Shown piece by piece: positions 11,276 through 22,568 of a stretch of DNA of 64,000 nucleotides; within the stretch, counting starts at the first letter, position 1, and the number at the start of each line of letters is the position of its first letter. The notes beneath the pieces were generated by a model, which saw nothing but the letters and a program-made list of their open reading frames with translations, made no database searches and was not told where the DNA came from. This DNA is from Sphaerulina vaccinii (Eukaryota > Ascomycota > Dothideomycetes > Mycosphaerellales > Mycosphaerellaceae). A program made the translations under genes and the position numbers. The DNA lies in assembly GCA_022570795.1 (NCBI GenBank), contig JAKUDP010000008.1:1736001-1800000 (forward strand), given 5' to 3'.

Positions 11276-12149
11276 GTTTGCTGATGTGGAGTTGGTCAAG
11301 TGTGAGGAAATAGAGTCAACTCGCTGTTGCGGTGTTGTTGTGAAAGTCACGGAGCTGCGTGAGTTTTTAGTTGAGGATGAGGATGTCATGCCAGTAGTGA
11401 GTTCTAGTGGGGCTTTTCGTCGAACTTGATCGGCTTCTCTGGCGGATGGCAACGGCGACGCGGGCGATTACCAGTTGCTGAGTAAACCTATTATTGTTGC
11501 TGCTGCTGCTGCGTAGTCGGGCGATGTTTCCTGCACAACCACCAGCTCGTCGTGCTAGTCGGTCTATGGTGAAATTGGTGGAGGCTGAACTGATATGGAA
11601 GATGACCTTTCCAGTATGAGCTGCCTCCTTCATCTACCAAGATTTGTGCCATTGCCGACCACGACTCCCACGAAAACACCCCACCACGGTTGTGCTGGGA
11701 GCGTGTTCGGCGGCATTATCATGCAAGAAACTCGGCTGTATACAAATCATCCGCGATGTCGTCAGTCATTGTATCAGCCTGGACATCCGACACTGCACTC
11801 ATTAGCAGCACGGAGGTAACTCGTTCTTCAGCGCATACACGGAATCTGTCCAACACAAGCGAGGAGATGTTCAATCGCCGGAGCCCGAAGTCAGCCAAGT
11901 CGAGTGCTCGCGCAGAGCACGTGCAGTTGCCGATAATGCATCTCTCCTCTCTGACCGTCTATCTCCGTGGCAACCTGGCCAGTAGTCATTATGGTTGGCA
12001 ATGCGTCGGCCTCGGGCAGAAGAGACTGTACGAAGTGCGCTGGCCTACATATGTAGCGGCAGACGCGGTGTAGTCCTTCGAGAAGGGCTGCGACACACAA
12101 ATCAAGAGATAGTGCTGCGCGACACCTGCGGAATGCTGGCGATAGCAGC
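11276..12149. other. Gene-poor stretch upstream of GND1
   Basis: 5' flank of GND1 with a CAA/CAG-type run near 11500. Only short ORFs on both strands, none with recognisable protein character. Confidence 0.35.
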
Positions 12150-12666
12150 ATGTCCCAGAAAGCTGACGTTGAAACAGAATGCATCGTGCCTTCCCAACTT
12201 CGTACGCGCGACACCTCCATTCCGCGACATTGACTCTCCAAGCGAGGTCGAATGCCAGCTCATCAGCCAAACAGGCGAGAAGTCACACTCCAGGATCGCA
12301 TACCTCCGCAGGGTATGGAAGCGATGGTAGCAGAGACAGCAACACGTATACAGGTGGAGTGGATGGACGTGCAGACGGACAAGATGCCAGATTGCGAAGC
12401 CGCTCTCAGCGAAGAGAGCGAGATATGAAGCGCTGTATAGGCAGCTCAGCCGGTCGCTTCAATGGCGGCCTCCTTCGCGATATCTATACGAGCTCTGCAG
12501 ATATATCAATGCCTACTTCAAGGCTGATCGACTCCAGCATGCTCGCGATTGCATGCAAGAGCAAGGGCAACGAACTGCAGATTACCGAGCCAAAGAGTCT
12601 TGCATCTACCTGAAGTGGAATGCCCACCGTTGGCGATGCTGCGGGCAGGCCAGTCTGTTGGTATAG
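12150..12666 (+). pseudogene. Possible decayed gene (stop codon plus frame change)
   Basis: One plus-strand frame from the ATG at 12150 reads MSQKADVETECIVPS, meets a TGA near 12231, then continues open (MPAHQPNRREVTLQ...) to a TGA near 12427. A second frame, open from about 12331 to TAG at 12666, reads very protein-like (RYEALYRQLSRSLQW, RYLYELCRYINAYF, DYRAKESCIYLKWNAH). Joining the two needs a frameshift rather than an obvious intron. I interpret this as a degenerate gene or an exon pair with unresolved splicing. No family was recognised. Confidence 0.3.
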
Positions 12667-12810
12667 TACACGAAAAGTGGTTTTCACTCAACAACAGCGA
12701 CCCAGAGCTCATATGCACGGGATCAACCTAACCGAGAACGGATCTGTCCGATTGCATTCGACATGGATAGGGACGACATCATGTCTAACGATATTGTATC
12801 TTGCATATGA

Positions 12811-13122
12811 CTATGCGACTTCTTCCGCCTGCCCGAGTTCGTTTGCCGTGAGCCCGTCAAACCCAGAGACGCGGGTTCGCGATATATGAAACCCATCGGC
12901 ATCAAATGTCCGCGTTATCTCAAGCGGCAGAATTCGGGCAACTGTGTTTGTGAAGCTGGGGAGCTCAATGTTGGGCATCCTGATCATTGTCTGCCAGCGC
13001 ATAGAAGTTGTACTCACCGGGGAGCAAGCAATACTTAGAATGCATGCCGGACGATCTCCATCGTAGCCGCGCCACGATGTCGTGTTGAACCTAGCCTCGA
13101 GGTGCGCAATGCGATCGGTCAT
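12811..13122 (-). CDS. Hypothetical small protein
   Basis: Minus-strand ORF of 103 codons from the ATG at 13122 (MTDRIAHLEARFNTTSW). The C-terminal half (PNIELPSFTNTVARILPLE) looks protein-like. A GTGAGT-type donor in the middle could mark a very short intron, so the exact structure is open. No family, signal peptide or membrane segment was recognised. Confidence 0.3.
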   Translation of the reverse strand: MTDRIAHLEARFNTTSWRGYDGDRPACILSIACSPVSTTSMRWQTMIRMPNIELPSFTNTVARILPLEITRTFDADGFHISRTRVSGFDGLTANELGQAEEVA

Positions 13123-14139
13123 TTTACAAGCCCCGCGGATCTCCAAATGACTTGCAGATTGATCGTAATTGTGCAACCATGCGTGTAGCCCGAAACAGCG
13201 ACACACGCTGATACACGCGGACTCTCAGAGATTTCAAAGGCGCGGTAGCAGGCGTTTGCGGTGTGTCTGGTGGAATGTCCACGCTGGACAGTGAGGCTTT
13301 GCCCCTCCTTCGTGGTGGTACACATCGCACAGAATCAAGATCGAAGCTACGCGATGTACAGCTGCATGGTATGCAAATGTATGTACAAGGTCCACGAGCT
13401 GAGATGAGAGGACGTGATAAGCAAGATGACCCAAGATTGTTCAGCCCTACAAGAATGAAGCGAAAGTCTATTGCAGCACAGGCACATACCCGTGCGCAGC
13501 GTGCACAATATACGCCTCATTTCTGAGACCCTTCCAGCCTTCTTCGTTACCATGAATCTGGGCATTGCACTCTGTTGCCTCTGCGAATACCACCTCGTGG
13601 TATCGCGCCCGACGAAATCCGCCATACCTGCCAACATATACCCACCACAACAAGGCCTACATAAACCTCCACGCAGCTACCCCTACGCACTGCATACCAG
13701 GCGCCACTACTACTTCCTGACGTGGAAAAGCGCAAAACTCAAAAGTCCAGAACAGCAACCTCTAAATGCAGCAATGAGAACCGTGCTTCTCTGATAGAGG
13801 GTACATCACTTTCACAGACTGCATCAACAACGTATGAACACCTCACACGACATTGACTGGAGACACGGCGCAACAACCACGTTCCAATCGTGAATCAAGG
13901 CAGACGCCACCGGTTGTCTGGCCCGTCAGACCATACCACCTTGCTTCCCTCCTTCCTTCGAAGCGAATGTCAGCTCATAAGCCAGAAGCATAAGGCTACC
14001 TTAGTGGCTGTACCTCGATCGCTCCTGGCCTACTTGTCAAACGAAGGAGCTGTCACCATCTATCTATAACTCACACGTCTGCCCCAGCTACCGGGAGCAC
14101 GAGCAGAACTCTCAAGCCACCTGCTACTGGACAACCAAT
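13123..14139. other. Gene-poor stretch
   Basis: No ORF with convincing protein character. The last few hundred bases are the promoter side of the alpha/beta hydrolase gene. Confidence 0.35.
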
Positions 14140-15118
14140 ATGGAGAAGATCAAGTCGTTCTTCAGAATATGCAATTGCTTCTCTTCTTCTTCCTCCTCCT
14201 CGTCAGATGATACCAATGTCGATGATGAACAACAAGAACAACAACAAACAAATGCGAAACTCGTCCGATCTCCCACGCCCTCACCTTCAAGAGAATCTTT
14301 CAAAAACAACACAAGCATAGTCCTAGCCCATGGCGCTTTCCACACAACATGGCATTATCAATTCTTCTGCGATGCAATACGAAAGCACACAACAATAGAC
14401 AGAGTCATTGTCCCGCAACAATCTAGCTCGAGCTTGAATCCACCTCCCAACTCTTTCGAAGCAGATATCAAAATGCTGCACGAAACAGTGGCCACAGAAC
14501 TCCGCGAAGGACGAGATGTCTTACTGGTATGTCACAGCTATGGCGGAATCCCAGGCTGCGAAGCTTTGGTAGATTTACCTACGGATACGCCAGGACGAAT
14601 ATTGGGAATTGTGTTTGTTACGGCTTTTGTAGCAGAAGCTGGACAAAGTCTTGTGGCTTCGAAACTCGCTGGTCGAGCTTCTTGGGTGAGAGTTGATGTA
14701 AGTTCTGTCATTACAGCATGAACATCCACCTTGGCACACCACCATACACAATACTGACTTGATCCAGGGCGCACTCTCCCACGTCAACTCCCCCCTCCCA
14801 ACCCTCTACAACATCCTCAACTCCAACAGTCCTTCAATCGCATCAGAATCTGTACAAAGACTAGTCCCTCAAGCTTCCTCCTCATTCTTCACTCCGACAA
14901 ACCACGAAACTTGGAAATCTTTTCCGTGTTGTTATGTTCGATGTCTAGATGATCAGGCTATGGTAGTAGAAGAACAGAATTTCTTTATTGCGAGGTTGCA
15001 GAAGTTTAATCCGGAGGCGAAAGTGAAAGAGATCGAAAGTGATCATGCACCTTTTGCTAGTATGCCAGAACGATTGGCGGAGATTATGGAGGAGGTTGTT
15101 GGGGAGTTGAGGGCTTGA
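14140..15118 (+). CDS. Alpha/beta hydrolase (esterase-like)
   Basis: Two exons (14140-14697, 14768-15118) with a 70-nt GTAAGT...TCCAG intron encode 302 aa. After a low-complexity N-terminus (Ser run, then Gln/Glu-rich, residues about 15-40) comes the alpha/beta hydrolase core: VLAHGAFHTTWHY (oxyanion loop), nucleophile elbow VCHSYGG with Ser, acid RCLDD and catalytic His in SDHAPFASMPERL near the C-terminus. The layout matches the AB_hydrolase_6 group of small-molecule esterases. The substrate is unknown. The core is about 260 residues, the normal size. No signal peptide, so probably cytosolic. Confidence 0.88.
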
Positions 15119-15751
15119 GTTTGCCCTGTGGGTAGGGAGAGCGTAGATGGGTTGTATATTATGCGATTTTGTGTTGATGTAGTATGGTTCAGCGGGCTGA
15201 GCGATGGGATTTGTATATATATGACATCGACAGAGAGGGCTTCGGATCGCCTTGGGGATTACATATTTGCTGGCCAATGAAGGAATTCAGACTTTAGTGT
15301 GATGCTCTTGGCTCCCTTGGTTGTCGTGATAAAGAAGGAGACCGTATAACCTGTCTAGCTTTCCTTGGTGCTGAGCAATTCATCACCGAAGCATTGAGAA
15401 TTATGAGGGACATCGCGGTATTGGTTTTGCATAAATGCAAGCTTTCCATTCATTATCGAGCGCATTGTTGATAGCCATCGCGCTCTGTCGAGATGTAGTT
15501 GAAGTCATCTCCCGAACGCCGACGCTAAACCTGATGTGATGCCGTCTGCCTGCCCGTGATCTATGTTGAATGCAATAACGCTCATCGCCCGAGCAGGGCC
15601 TTGGGGTATCTTCGCTCTCCATGAACTTCTGATCTATTGTAACAACCAAATATTCTTTCGCCCTCCTAACGCCGTCTGTTCCCGTATCAGTTGATGTGAT
15701 ACCGGCTATGCAAGTTGTAATATGTTGAAGTTACTGGTACTCTTCATCCAT
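15119..15751. other. Intergenic, convergent 3' ends
   Basis: 3' flanks of the hydrolase (+) and SAM synthetase (-) genes. No supported ORF; the 82-codon minus-strand frame at 15401-15649 lacks protein character. Confidence 0.4.
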
Positions 15752-17096
15752 TTAGAACTTGAGCTCCTTTGGCTTCTCCCAGCTGAAGTTCTGGTTGGTG
15801 AAGTGGCCGTTCTTTGATGTCTCGCGGTAGATTGGCGAGGCGAGGCCGAGATCCTTGACAATCACACCTGGACGCATGTCAAAGTTGTTGCGGACGATCT
15901 GGACGAGTTCGTCGGAGGTCTTGTCAGAGGTTCCGTAGGTTTCCACGAAGATGGAGAGTGGCTCTGCAACACCAATGGCGTAGGAGAATTGCACAAGAGC
16001 ACGGCGAGCGAGGCCAGCCTTGACGAGGGACTTGGCGACCCATCGTGCAAGGTAAGCACCCGATCGGTCGACTTTGCTGTAGTCCTTGCCGGAGAAAGCA
16101 CCACCACCGTGTGCTCCCCATCCACCGTATGTGTCGACAATGATCTTGCGGCCAGTCAGACCGGCGTCACCTTGTGGGCCACCAATGATGAAAAGTCCAG
16201 AAGGTTGGATCTGTACCAATTAGCTTATGGTCTTACTCAAATGCTGATACTCAACTCACGTAGTAGATGGTCTCGTCGTCAAGAAGGTGTGCTGGAATGG
16301 CCTTCTTGATGACCTTCTCCTTGATTTCCTTGCGGAGCTCCTCAGTTGTGATGCTCTCAGCGTGCTGAGCAGAAACAACGACAGTGTGCACACGCTTTGG
16401 TACGACAGCGCCATTGTCGTGCTCGTACTCAACAGTGACTTGAGTCTTGGTGTCGGGTCGGAGCCATGGGAGCTCTCCGCTCTTCATAGCAGTATCCATT
16501 GTGGAGTTGAGCTTGTGTGCAAGCAGAACAGTCAATGGAAGCAGCTCAGGTGTCTCATCAGTGGCATAACCAAACATGATACCCTGGTCACCGGCACCAA
16601 GCTTCTCGAGGACCTCCTCGTAGTGGAGACCTTGTGCAATATCTGGACTTTGCTCTTCAATGGCAACAAGCACGTTGCAAGTCTTGTAGTCGAAGCCCTT
16701 TGAGGAGTCATCGTAGCCAATGTCCTTGATAGCCTCACGAATGACCTTTTGGTAGTCGAGACGTGTCTTTGTGGTGATTTCTCCAAAGACCATGATCATG
16801 CCGGTCTTGGTGGCAGTCTCACAGGCGACCTTGGACGCTGGGTCCTCAGCCAAGCAAGCGTCGAGGACGGCATCGGAGACTTGATCAGCGATCTTGTCTG
16901 GGTGTCCACGGCCGACGGACTCGGATGTGAAGAGGAAAGTGCCCTTGCTGGAGAAGTGAAAAGTGTCAGCAAATGTCTCTGCAAGCAAGCCTGCTAAATT
17001 TGCACTCTGTTCGGAGCTGCCATTCCTCTAAAGCTACTCTGAGATTGAGATGACTTACGCTGGGCCAGAGTGAGGTCTCGTTCCGTTTGCTGCCAT
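15752..17096 (-). CDS. S-adenosylmethionine synthetase
   Basis: Three exons (17096-17059, 16947-16260, 16210-15752) with introns of 111 and 49 nt give 394 aa, the family length. The 38-nt first exon (MAANGTRPHSGPA) joins KGTFLFTSESVGRGHPDK, the methionine/ATP-binding start. Further signatures are GAGDQGIMFGYATDE and GGGAFSGKDYSKVDRSGAY, the phosphate-binding P-loop and Lys region. The enzyme makes S-adenosylmethionine from ATP and methionine in the cytosol. It lies divergent from mitochondrial SHMT, about 1.05 kb between starts, so both feed the methyl/one-carbon cycle. Orthologue of yeast SAM1/SAM2; a specific symbol is not assigned. Confidence 0.96.
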
Positions 17097-18150
17097 TGTG
17101 TGTGTTGTAGGTCTTTCTGCTGGACAAGAATGAAGAGGAAAAGATGGTGAGTTGGAGGAAGGAATGAGGGACAAGCAACAAATTATCTCACCTGCCGAAA
17201 CACTGATCCCATCCCCGCGCCAGTGGAGCGGCGTGCAACGGCCCACCACTGCAGATTCAGGTCCGGTCTTTGAGAAAGGCAGAACAATACTACGACAAGA
17301 ACTTTTCGATTTCGGCGAAAGATTCTCGAGAATGTCACACACCTCTCTGTCTCACAAATATGGTGCAAGCTGTGTAGTGGTTACAACTCGAGGATGCAAC
17401 ACCCCGATTGACCAACATTCATCAAGATCACCACTACTTATTTTGCCATAGATGAGGATTAGCGAAGTCGCTTGTGAGATGGTGCCATCTTCTCCAGCCT
17501 GCCTCACTTCTTAACGACACGTTTTGCTCACCGTGAGCTCGGCACGTGTTTGTGAGCTTTGCAGTTCTCTGCCTGCACAGAAAGACCCGGGTCATCACTA
17601 AAACTGTTCACTGCCATTGAAAGTGCCCGAAGCCTTCTCCTTTGCGGCTATATCTCTTGAGCTCTATGCCAGAAAGTGTCCGCAGGCACAATCCTTCACT
17701 AACAGCGTAAGAAGGCGAGAGATTTTGTACCATGCCGATATTGATATGAGCTTGAGGCGCATCTTTGCTGTTGAGTCAAGTCTTACAAGACAGACTGAGG
17801 CGTAGAGAGTGATTGGCAACATACTGTAAGTATGCCTTCAGACTTTGAGGGGGACGTTCACACCTCTTTCGGTCATGCAACGCCCGACAATATGCCACTC
17901 TCGAGTACTGCTATACCAGGCAATGTTGTCCCCGTAGCCAACTGCGAATGGAGTCTCTAGCAGAGATCAATGCCTCGAATGCTGTCTGAAAGTGGCTCGC
18001 GGTGCGAAGGCAACGGTACATATGCGAAAATCGCCAATGCACAGACCCCGCAGTAGCCGATCTAGCTTGTGAAAGTGAATTGAAGACTCACCTTTCACGC
18101 GTCGCTTCTTCTCAATTTCCAACCATTTTCTGATTCTACATTCCCACACA
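17097..18150. promoter_or_regulatory. Divergent intergenic region between SAM synthetase and SHMT
   Basis: About 1.05 kb between the two divergent start codons. Only short ORFs lie within it. Probably contains both promoters and 5' UTRs; no specific operator was identified. Confidence 0.4.
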
Positions 18151-19785
18151 ATGGCATCCCTGCGGACGACCGCCAGGTCTTCTGGCAGTCTGATATGCCG
18201 CGCCTGCAAGCGTCCTTCCGCTGTGCAGTCACTCGCGAAGCCTGCAGCGTGGCGAGCACTGAGTGTCGATGGACAGCAAAAGGTGTGATATAGCTTTGGC
18301 GCACATACGATACACCAGTGTCCAAGCATGATCGACTGACAGTGGATGTAGCTACTATCCGCCAACCTCGAAGAGGCCGATCCTGCTGTATTTGACATCA
18401 TTCGCAAAGAAAAGAGACGGCAAAAGCACTTCATCAACCTGATCCCCTCCGAGAACTTCACGAGCCAGGCAGTATTAGACGCGCTAGGAAGTGTAATGCA
18501 GAACAAGTATTCTGAGGGCTACCCAGGAGCACGATACTACGGCGGTAACGAATTCATCGACGAAGCAGAAATCCTATGTCAGAACAGAGCATTAGAGACA
18601 TTCCGATTGCAGAACGACACATGGGGCGTTAATGTCCAGCCTCTCTCCGGCTCGCCTGCCAATCTATACGCATACTCCGCTGTCCTCAACACACACGATC
18701 GCATCATGGGCCTCGACTTGCCACATGGAGGACATCTTTCACACGGCTACCAAATACCGAACAAGAAAATCTCTATGATCTCAAAGTACTTCGAAACCTT
18801 CCCATACCGCCTCGACGAAAGCACTGGCCTCATCGACTACGACAAGCTTGAAGAGCAAGCATTGCTCTACCGACCGAAGATCATCATCGCAGGAACAAGT
18901 GCCTACAGCAGATTGATCGACTACGAAAGATTCAGAAAGATCGCAGACAAAGTTGGAGCATACTTGCTAGCAGACATGGCACACATTTCCGGTCTTGTGG
19001 CAGCAGGAGTTGTACCCTCACCTTTCGACTCCGCAGATATCGTCACAACTACCACGCATAAGAGCTTGAGAGGTCCCCGAGGAGCTATGATCTTCTTCCG
19101 CAGAGGTGTGAGAAGTGTGGATAAGAAAGGAAAGGAGACACAGTACGATCTTGAGAATCCAATCAATGCGAGCGTCTTTCCGGGACATCAGGGTGGACCA
19201 CACAATCATACAATCACGGCTCTTGCTGTAGCACTACACCAAGCTCAACAGCCTGAATTCAAAGAATATCAGAAGCAAGTTTTGGAAAACGCACAAGCTC
19301 TCGCGAACCGTCTCGGCAATGGCAAAGAGTCTGGTGGTCTGGGTTACAACATCGTCTCTGGCGGAACAGATAACCATCTCGTCCTAGTCGATCTCAAGGA
19401 CAAAGGCATCGACGGAGCCCGCGTAGAACGTGTTCTCGAACTCGTCGGCTGCGCTGCGAACAAGAACACTGTTCCCGGAGATAAGAGCGCTCTCAAGCCA
19501 GGTGGTCTACGTATGGGAACACCGGCCATGACTACGCGAGGTTTCCAGACCGGTGACTTTAAGCGTGTTGCGGATGTTGTGCATAGAGCGGTCAACATCA
19601 CGAAGACACTTGATGTGAAGGCTAAGGAGGCCGCTGAGAAGAGCGGACGCAAAAACCCAGGCAGCGTGAACGCCTTCAAGGAGTACGTGAAGGAGGGTGA
19701 AGAGGTTGTGGAGATCGTCGAGTTGAGACGCGAGGTTGAGGATTGGGTTGGCACATTCTCGTTGCCTTGGACGGAGTCTTCATAG
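18151..19785 (+). CDS. SHM1: Serine hydroxymethyltransferase, mitochondrial
   Basis: Two exons (18151-18282, 18352-19785) with a 69-nt intron give 521 aa. The donor is the less common GTGTGA; the branch (GACTGAC) and acceptor (GATGTAG) are good and the phase is 0. The first exon encodes an Arg/Ser/Ala-rich, acid-free leader (MASLRTTARSSGSLICRACK), a typical mitochondrial presequence, which separates it from the cytosolic isozyme. The PLP-binding lysine lies in TTTTHKSLRGPRG; NLIPSENFTSQAV, YSEGYPGARYYGG and PGHQGGPHNH are SHMT hallmarks. It interconverts serine and glycine while loading tetrahydrofolate with a one-carbon unit. Confidence 0.95.
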
Positions 19786-20546
19786 GTATGAAGTCTTGCA
19801 TGGGTCGGCGCTAGGTGCATGGAGCGAAGACGGACGGTTCGTATAGCCCTTTTGAACATGAAAATTGACACCATTGTGAAAGACAGGGCGAGCCACGATG
19901 CAACCTGGATGACGGCGTGTCTCAGTCACTTGTGTCCTCGGTCCCGCGATATCATCGCTACTGGAAGCAGCAGCTAACACCAAGCGCACTATAGACAGAC
20001 TCCGCATCGCGTGGCGCAGGGTATGCCTGGCAGTGGAGACAGGAATAACTGCTCATGCACGCTTGCAACGCAGCCATGCGACTATGATCATGGCTTCAGC
20101 GCGACTGCTACAGACTGATAGGCGCAGAGTGGCGGCGCCTCTCTTCCCTGCACTCCGCGCGTAGATGGACACCAAGCTCATGAGGTTGGCATTGACCTGC
20201 TGCTGATAAATCTGCACGCTATCAGAGTGGTACGTGAGCTAGCTCATCTCTGGAGCCTCGCATGGAAAGTGTTGACACACTGTCCAAATTTTGCCAGTGT
20301 GGTGTCGATCTTGCGGAGCTACGCTGGATGCAAATCTTGTCAATAGCCGGAGATTGGATGTCACTAAGATGCCGCGAGGTCCGCAAAACTGTGAAGCTCA
20401 CCAAGAACCAGGACTATATCAATGGGAATGGGTCTTAATGCATGACAGGACTGGACCGCCATCGACAAGCTCGGTCATAACGGCAAGGACAACGGCGAGG
20501 ACACCCAAGATGTATATGATAGTCGTAACGCCTGCCGTGAAGAAAG
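19786..20546. other. Start of the repeat-rich, gene-poor tract
   Basis: 3' flank of SHMT, then sequence with only short ORFs. A plus-strand frame (20291-20653) is open for 120 codons but overlaps the small coiled-coil ORF in another frame and lacks protein character. Confidence 0.35.
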
Positions 20547-20858
20547 ATGGAGATGAATCAGCAATTGCGATCTACGTTGATCGAAACGGAAGCGGATCGC
20601 GCGAAGGTGACAAAAGACAAGTCTGGATTAAAGGCAGTGAAGGAAGCTACTAAGCTCGCCAAGGCTGAAGAGAGAGAGGAGACGGATCAGAGGCTGAAGC
20701 AGGAGGCTGAAGAACGCAAGACGAATAAGGAGCTCGAGGCTGAAAACCAGCGATTGCGGTCCACGTTGAGCGGGAAGGAAGCCACGCTGAGTGAAAAAGA
20801 TGCTGAGATCGTGAGGCTGACAGAACCACTACGCCGTGTCAATATGGGCCCATCGTAG
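20547..20858 (+). CDS. Small coiled-coil hypothetical protein
   Basis: ORF of 103 codons with an in-frame TGA just upstream of the ATG at 20547. Almost the whole product is Glu/Lys/Arg/Leu-rich with heptad-like spacing (ENQRLRSTLSGKEATLSEKD). The motif LRSTL occurs twice, at the start and near residue 70. It resembles in style the coiled-coil tails of the membrane-anchored proteins downstream (23.6-28.1 kb) but has no membrane segment. It may be a remnant or an exon of a longer gene. Confidence 0.4.
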   Translation: MEMNQQLRSTLIETEADRAKVTKDKSGLKAVKEATKLAKAEEREETDQRLKQEAEERKTNKELEAENQRLRSTLSGKEATLSEKDAEIVRLTEPLRRVNMGPS

Positions 20859-21540
20859 GGAGCCAGGCTTGCCTGCTGATGAAGAGACGTTCGCACACCT
20901 CAACGCGCTGTCCCCGAAGACTGCATATGGGCTATGCCACCTGTGTCGCAGACAGGCCGGTCCCGCTACGAGTTCGAGGACATAGAGAGGCAACACGCTC
21001 AGCGCTGCATACGAAAGGGCGAAGGCAGTATCCCTAAGCTCAAGGTCACAGTTCCGGATTCATAGAACTACAGAGACGCGAATGAGTGCCCGGTTCCTCG
21101 TGGCTGGTGGATTATCTTTTGCGCTCATGGCAATCCTGTCTTTCAGCAAGTCCCGCGAGAGCTTTCATCGGCCGTGCTGTCTTACCTGCCAAATCTGTGA
21201 TAGGAGAACACATCTTCCTTCTCAGAATGATGGACTGCTGCTACAAGCTCTGGATACCATGCCCGGCTGCCAGTTTCTCGCATCGACTGGTGCAAGCCTA
21301 GAAGCACTATTCTGCAACATGTGCCACATGTGTGCATAGCGAACGTCACCTAGGCTATTACCGTGGCCCACATAGATTCGAGGAAAGCAAAATCGTTGCA
21401 CCAATGATGCCACTCACCTCTGATCAGGTTTAGCAGCGCTGCAGAGAGTTGTGGTTATTTGGAGGTGCGAGTGTGAAGGATGCGAAGGATGATGAAGCGG
21501 ACTCAGATGTGGACGACCATGGTGATACAATGTTTCAGCC
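20859..21540. other. Repeat-containing stretch without a supported gene
   Basis: Contains a segment (about 20880-20912, GAAGAGACGTTCGCACACCT) that recurs in diverged form at about 22350-22383. Short ORFs only. Confidence 0.35.
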
Positions 21541-21804
21541 GAACAATGTCGATTCCATTGCGATCACCAAGCCGTCGATGTCGAGTGCTTCGACACTGGC
21601 CTCAAGACGCCAATGCTACAGAGAGATACCTTGAGCTCAAATTGGCATTTCGAGCTGTCGAGCTTCACCATGGGTGAGGATCCAACGGTAGCCGCTGAGA
21701 CGTTGCTATGGATATGGATCGACGACATGGACCTGTATGTGGATTCGCGCCTCATATCATATGCATGCGAGTATTGTATTGGATATCCCTCGTCCGCCTG
21801 TTGA
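21541..21804 (+). pseudogene. Possible exon or gene remnant, left partner of an inverted pair
   Basis: A plus frame, open after a plausible acceptor (TTTCAG near 21540) to the stop at 21804, reads FHCDHQAVDVECFDTGLKTP, then EDPTVAAETLLWIWIDDMDL and YVDSRLISY. Its last third is repeated on the opposite strand at 21869-21948 (EDPTIADETWLWEWIDDMDL, YMDSRLI), with mostly conservative replacements. There is no start codon of its own apart from an internal ATG at 21613. I read it as a remnant or exon of an unknown gene family duplicated in inverted orientation. Confidence 0.35.
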
Positions 21805-21948
21805 CTCTGTCACCATAGTCTGGTGGCGGGTAGACACGAGGGTCACGAGGACCCATACTTATGGTGGTATATGAGGCGCGAATCCATATACAGGTCCATG
21901 TCATCGATCCATTCCCATAGCCACGTCTCATCGGCTATCGTTGGATCC
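21678..21948. repeat. Inverted repeat, 80-bp arms, 111-bp spacer
   Basis: Bases 21678-21757 match the reverse complement of 21869-21948 with about 7 mismatches in 80 by eye. The arms begin and end with GGATCCAACG and CGCGCCTCATAT. A transcript through it could fold into a long hairpin. The mismatches include transversions, so they are not purely C-to-T changes. Confidence 0.85.
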
Positions 21949-22568
21949 TCGGCCAACAAGCACACATGCGGTATGCCTCTGGGAGAGAAGGGAGTAGAAG
22001 CATTGTTCGACTTGCATGAATCTAAGACAGTGCAACAGCTTGCTGTGCCACTCATGCAGACGCTAAAGCATCTCCACGAGCACCTGGACGCGATACTTGT
22101 CACAAAGGACTGCATAACAACATGCTTGCGATAAGCCGCTGGTAATCGCGAGCTCAAGCCTCGTGCCGTCTTTGATCCTCCATCTTCTGGCTCGTGCTAT
22201 TCTTCCTCTGGCCCGCGGAACGAGGCGATCGTCGTATCAGTTCATATGTCTCTCAAGGACGGCGGAAGCTCCTGCTTCACCTGCACCGCGGAAGTCGCTG
22301 AGTGTTGATAGACTGCAATCGTAGACAACATGGCGCGGGGCTGCCACAGAAGAGGCGTTCGCACACCTCATTGCGCTTGTCTCGAGGATTGCACGCCAGC
22401 TACGCGGCTGTGGCTACAGTCGAGGCGCGATCGTAACCGCGTGGTCAATCGGAAATACGCTGCTCACTTGGGTGCTGCAGGGATCAGCACGGACTCAACG
22501 AAGCTGTGATACAATACAAGTCCTCGATCACTACCACCAGCGCAGCCACAATCACGACCGACACAAAC
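21949..22568. other. Repeat-derived stretch upstream of the tandem-repeat ORF
   Basis: An 87-codon plus ORF (21871-22134) reads through the right inverted-repeat arm but is probably a shadow. The sequence at about 22380-22420 is similar to 22915-22955, and 22350-22383 to 20880-20912, showing old local duplications. Confidence 0.35.

Noticed and set aside
21678..21948. Considered RIP mutation of the inverted repeat
   Set aside because: Mismatches between arms include transversions and the sequence is not AT-rich.
21871..22134. 87-codon plus ORF reading through the right inverted-repeat arm
   Set aside because: The opposite-strand frame matches the left arm peptide better, so this is probably a shadow.
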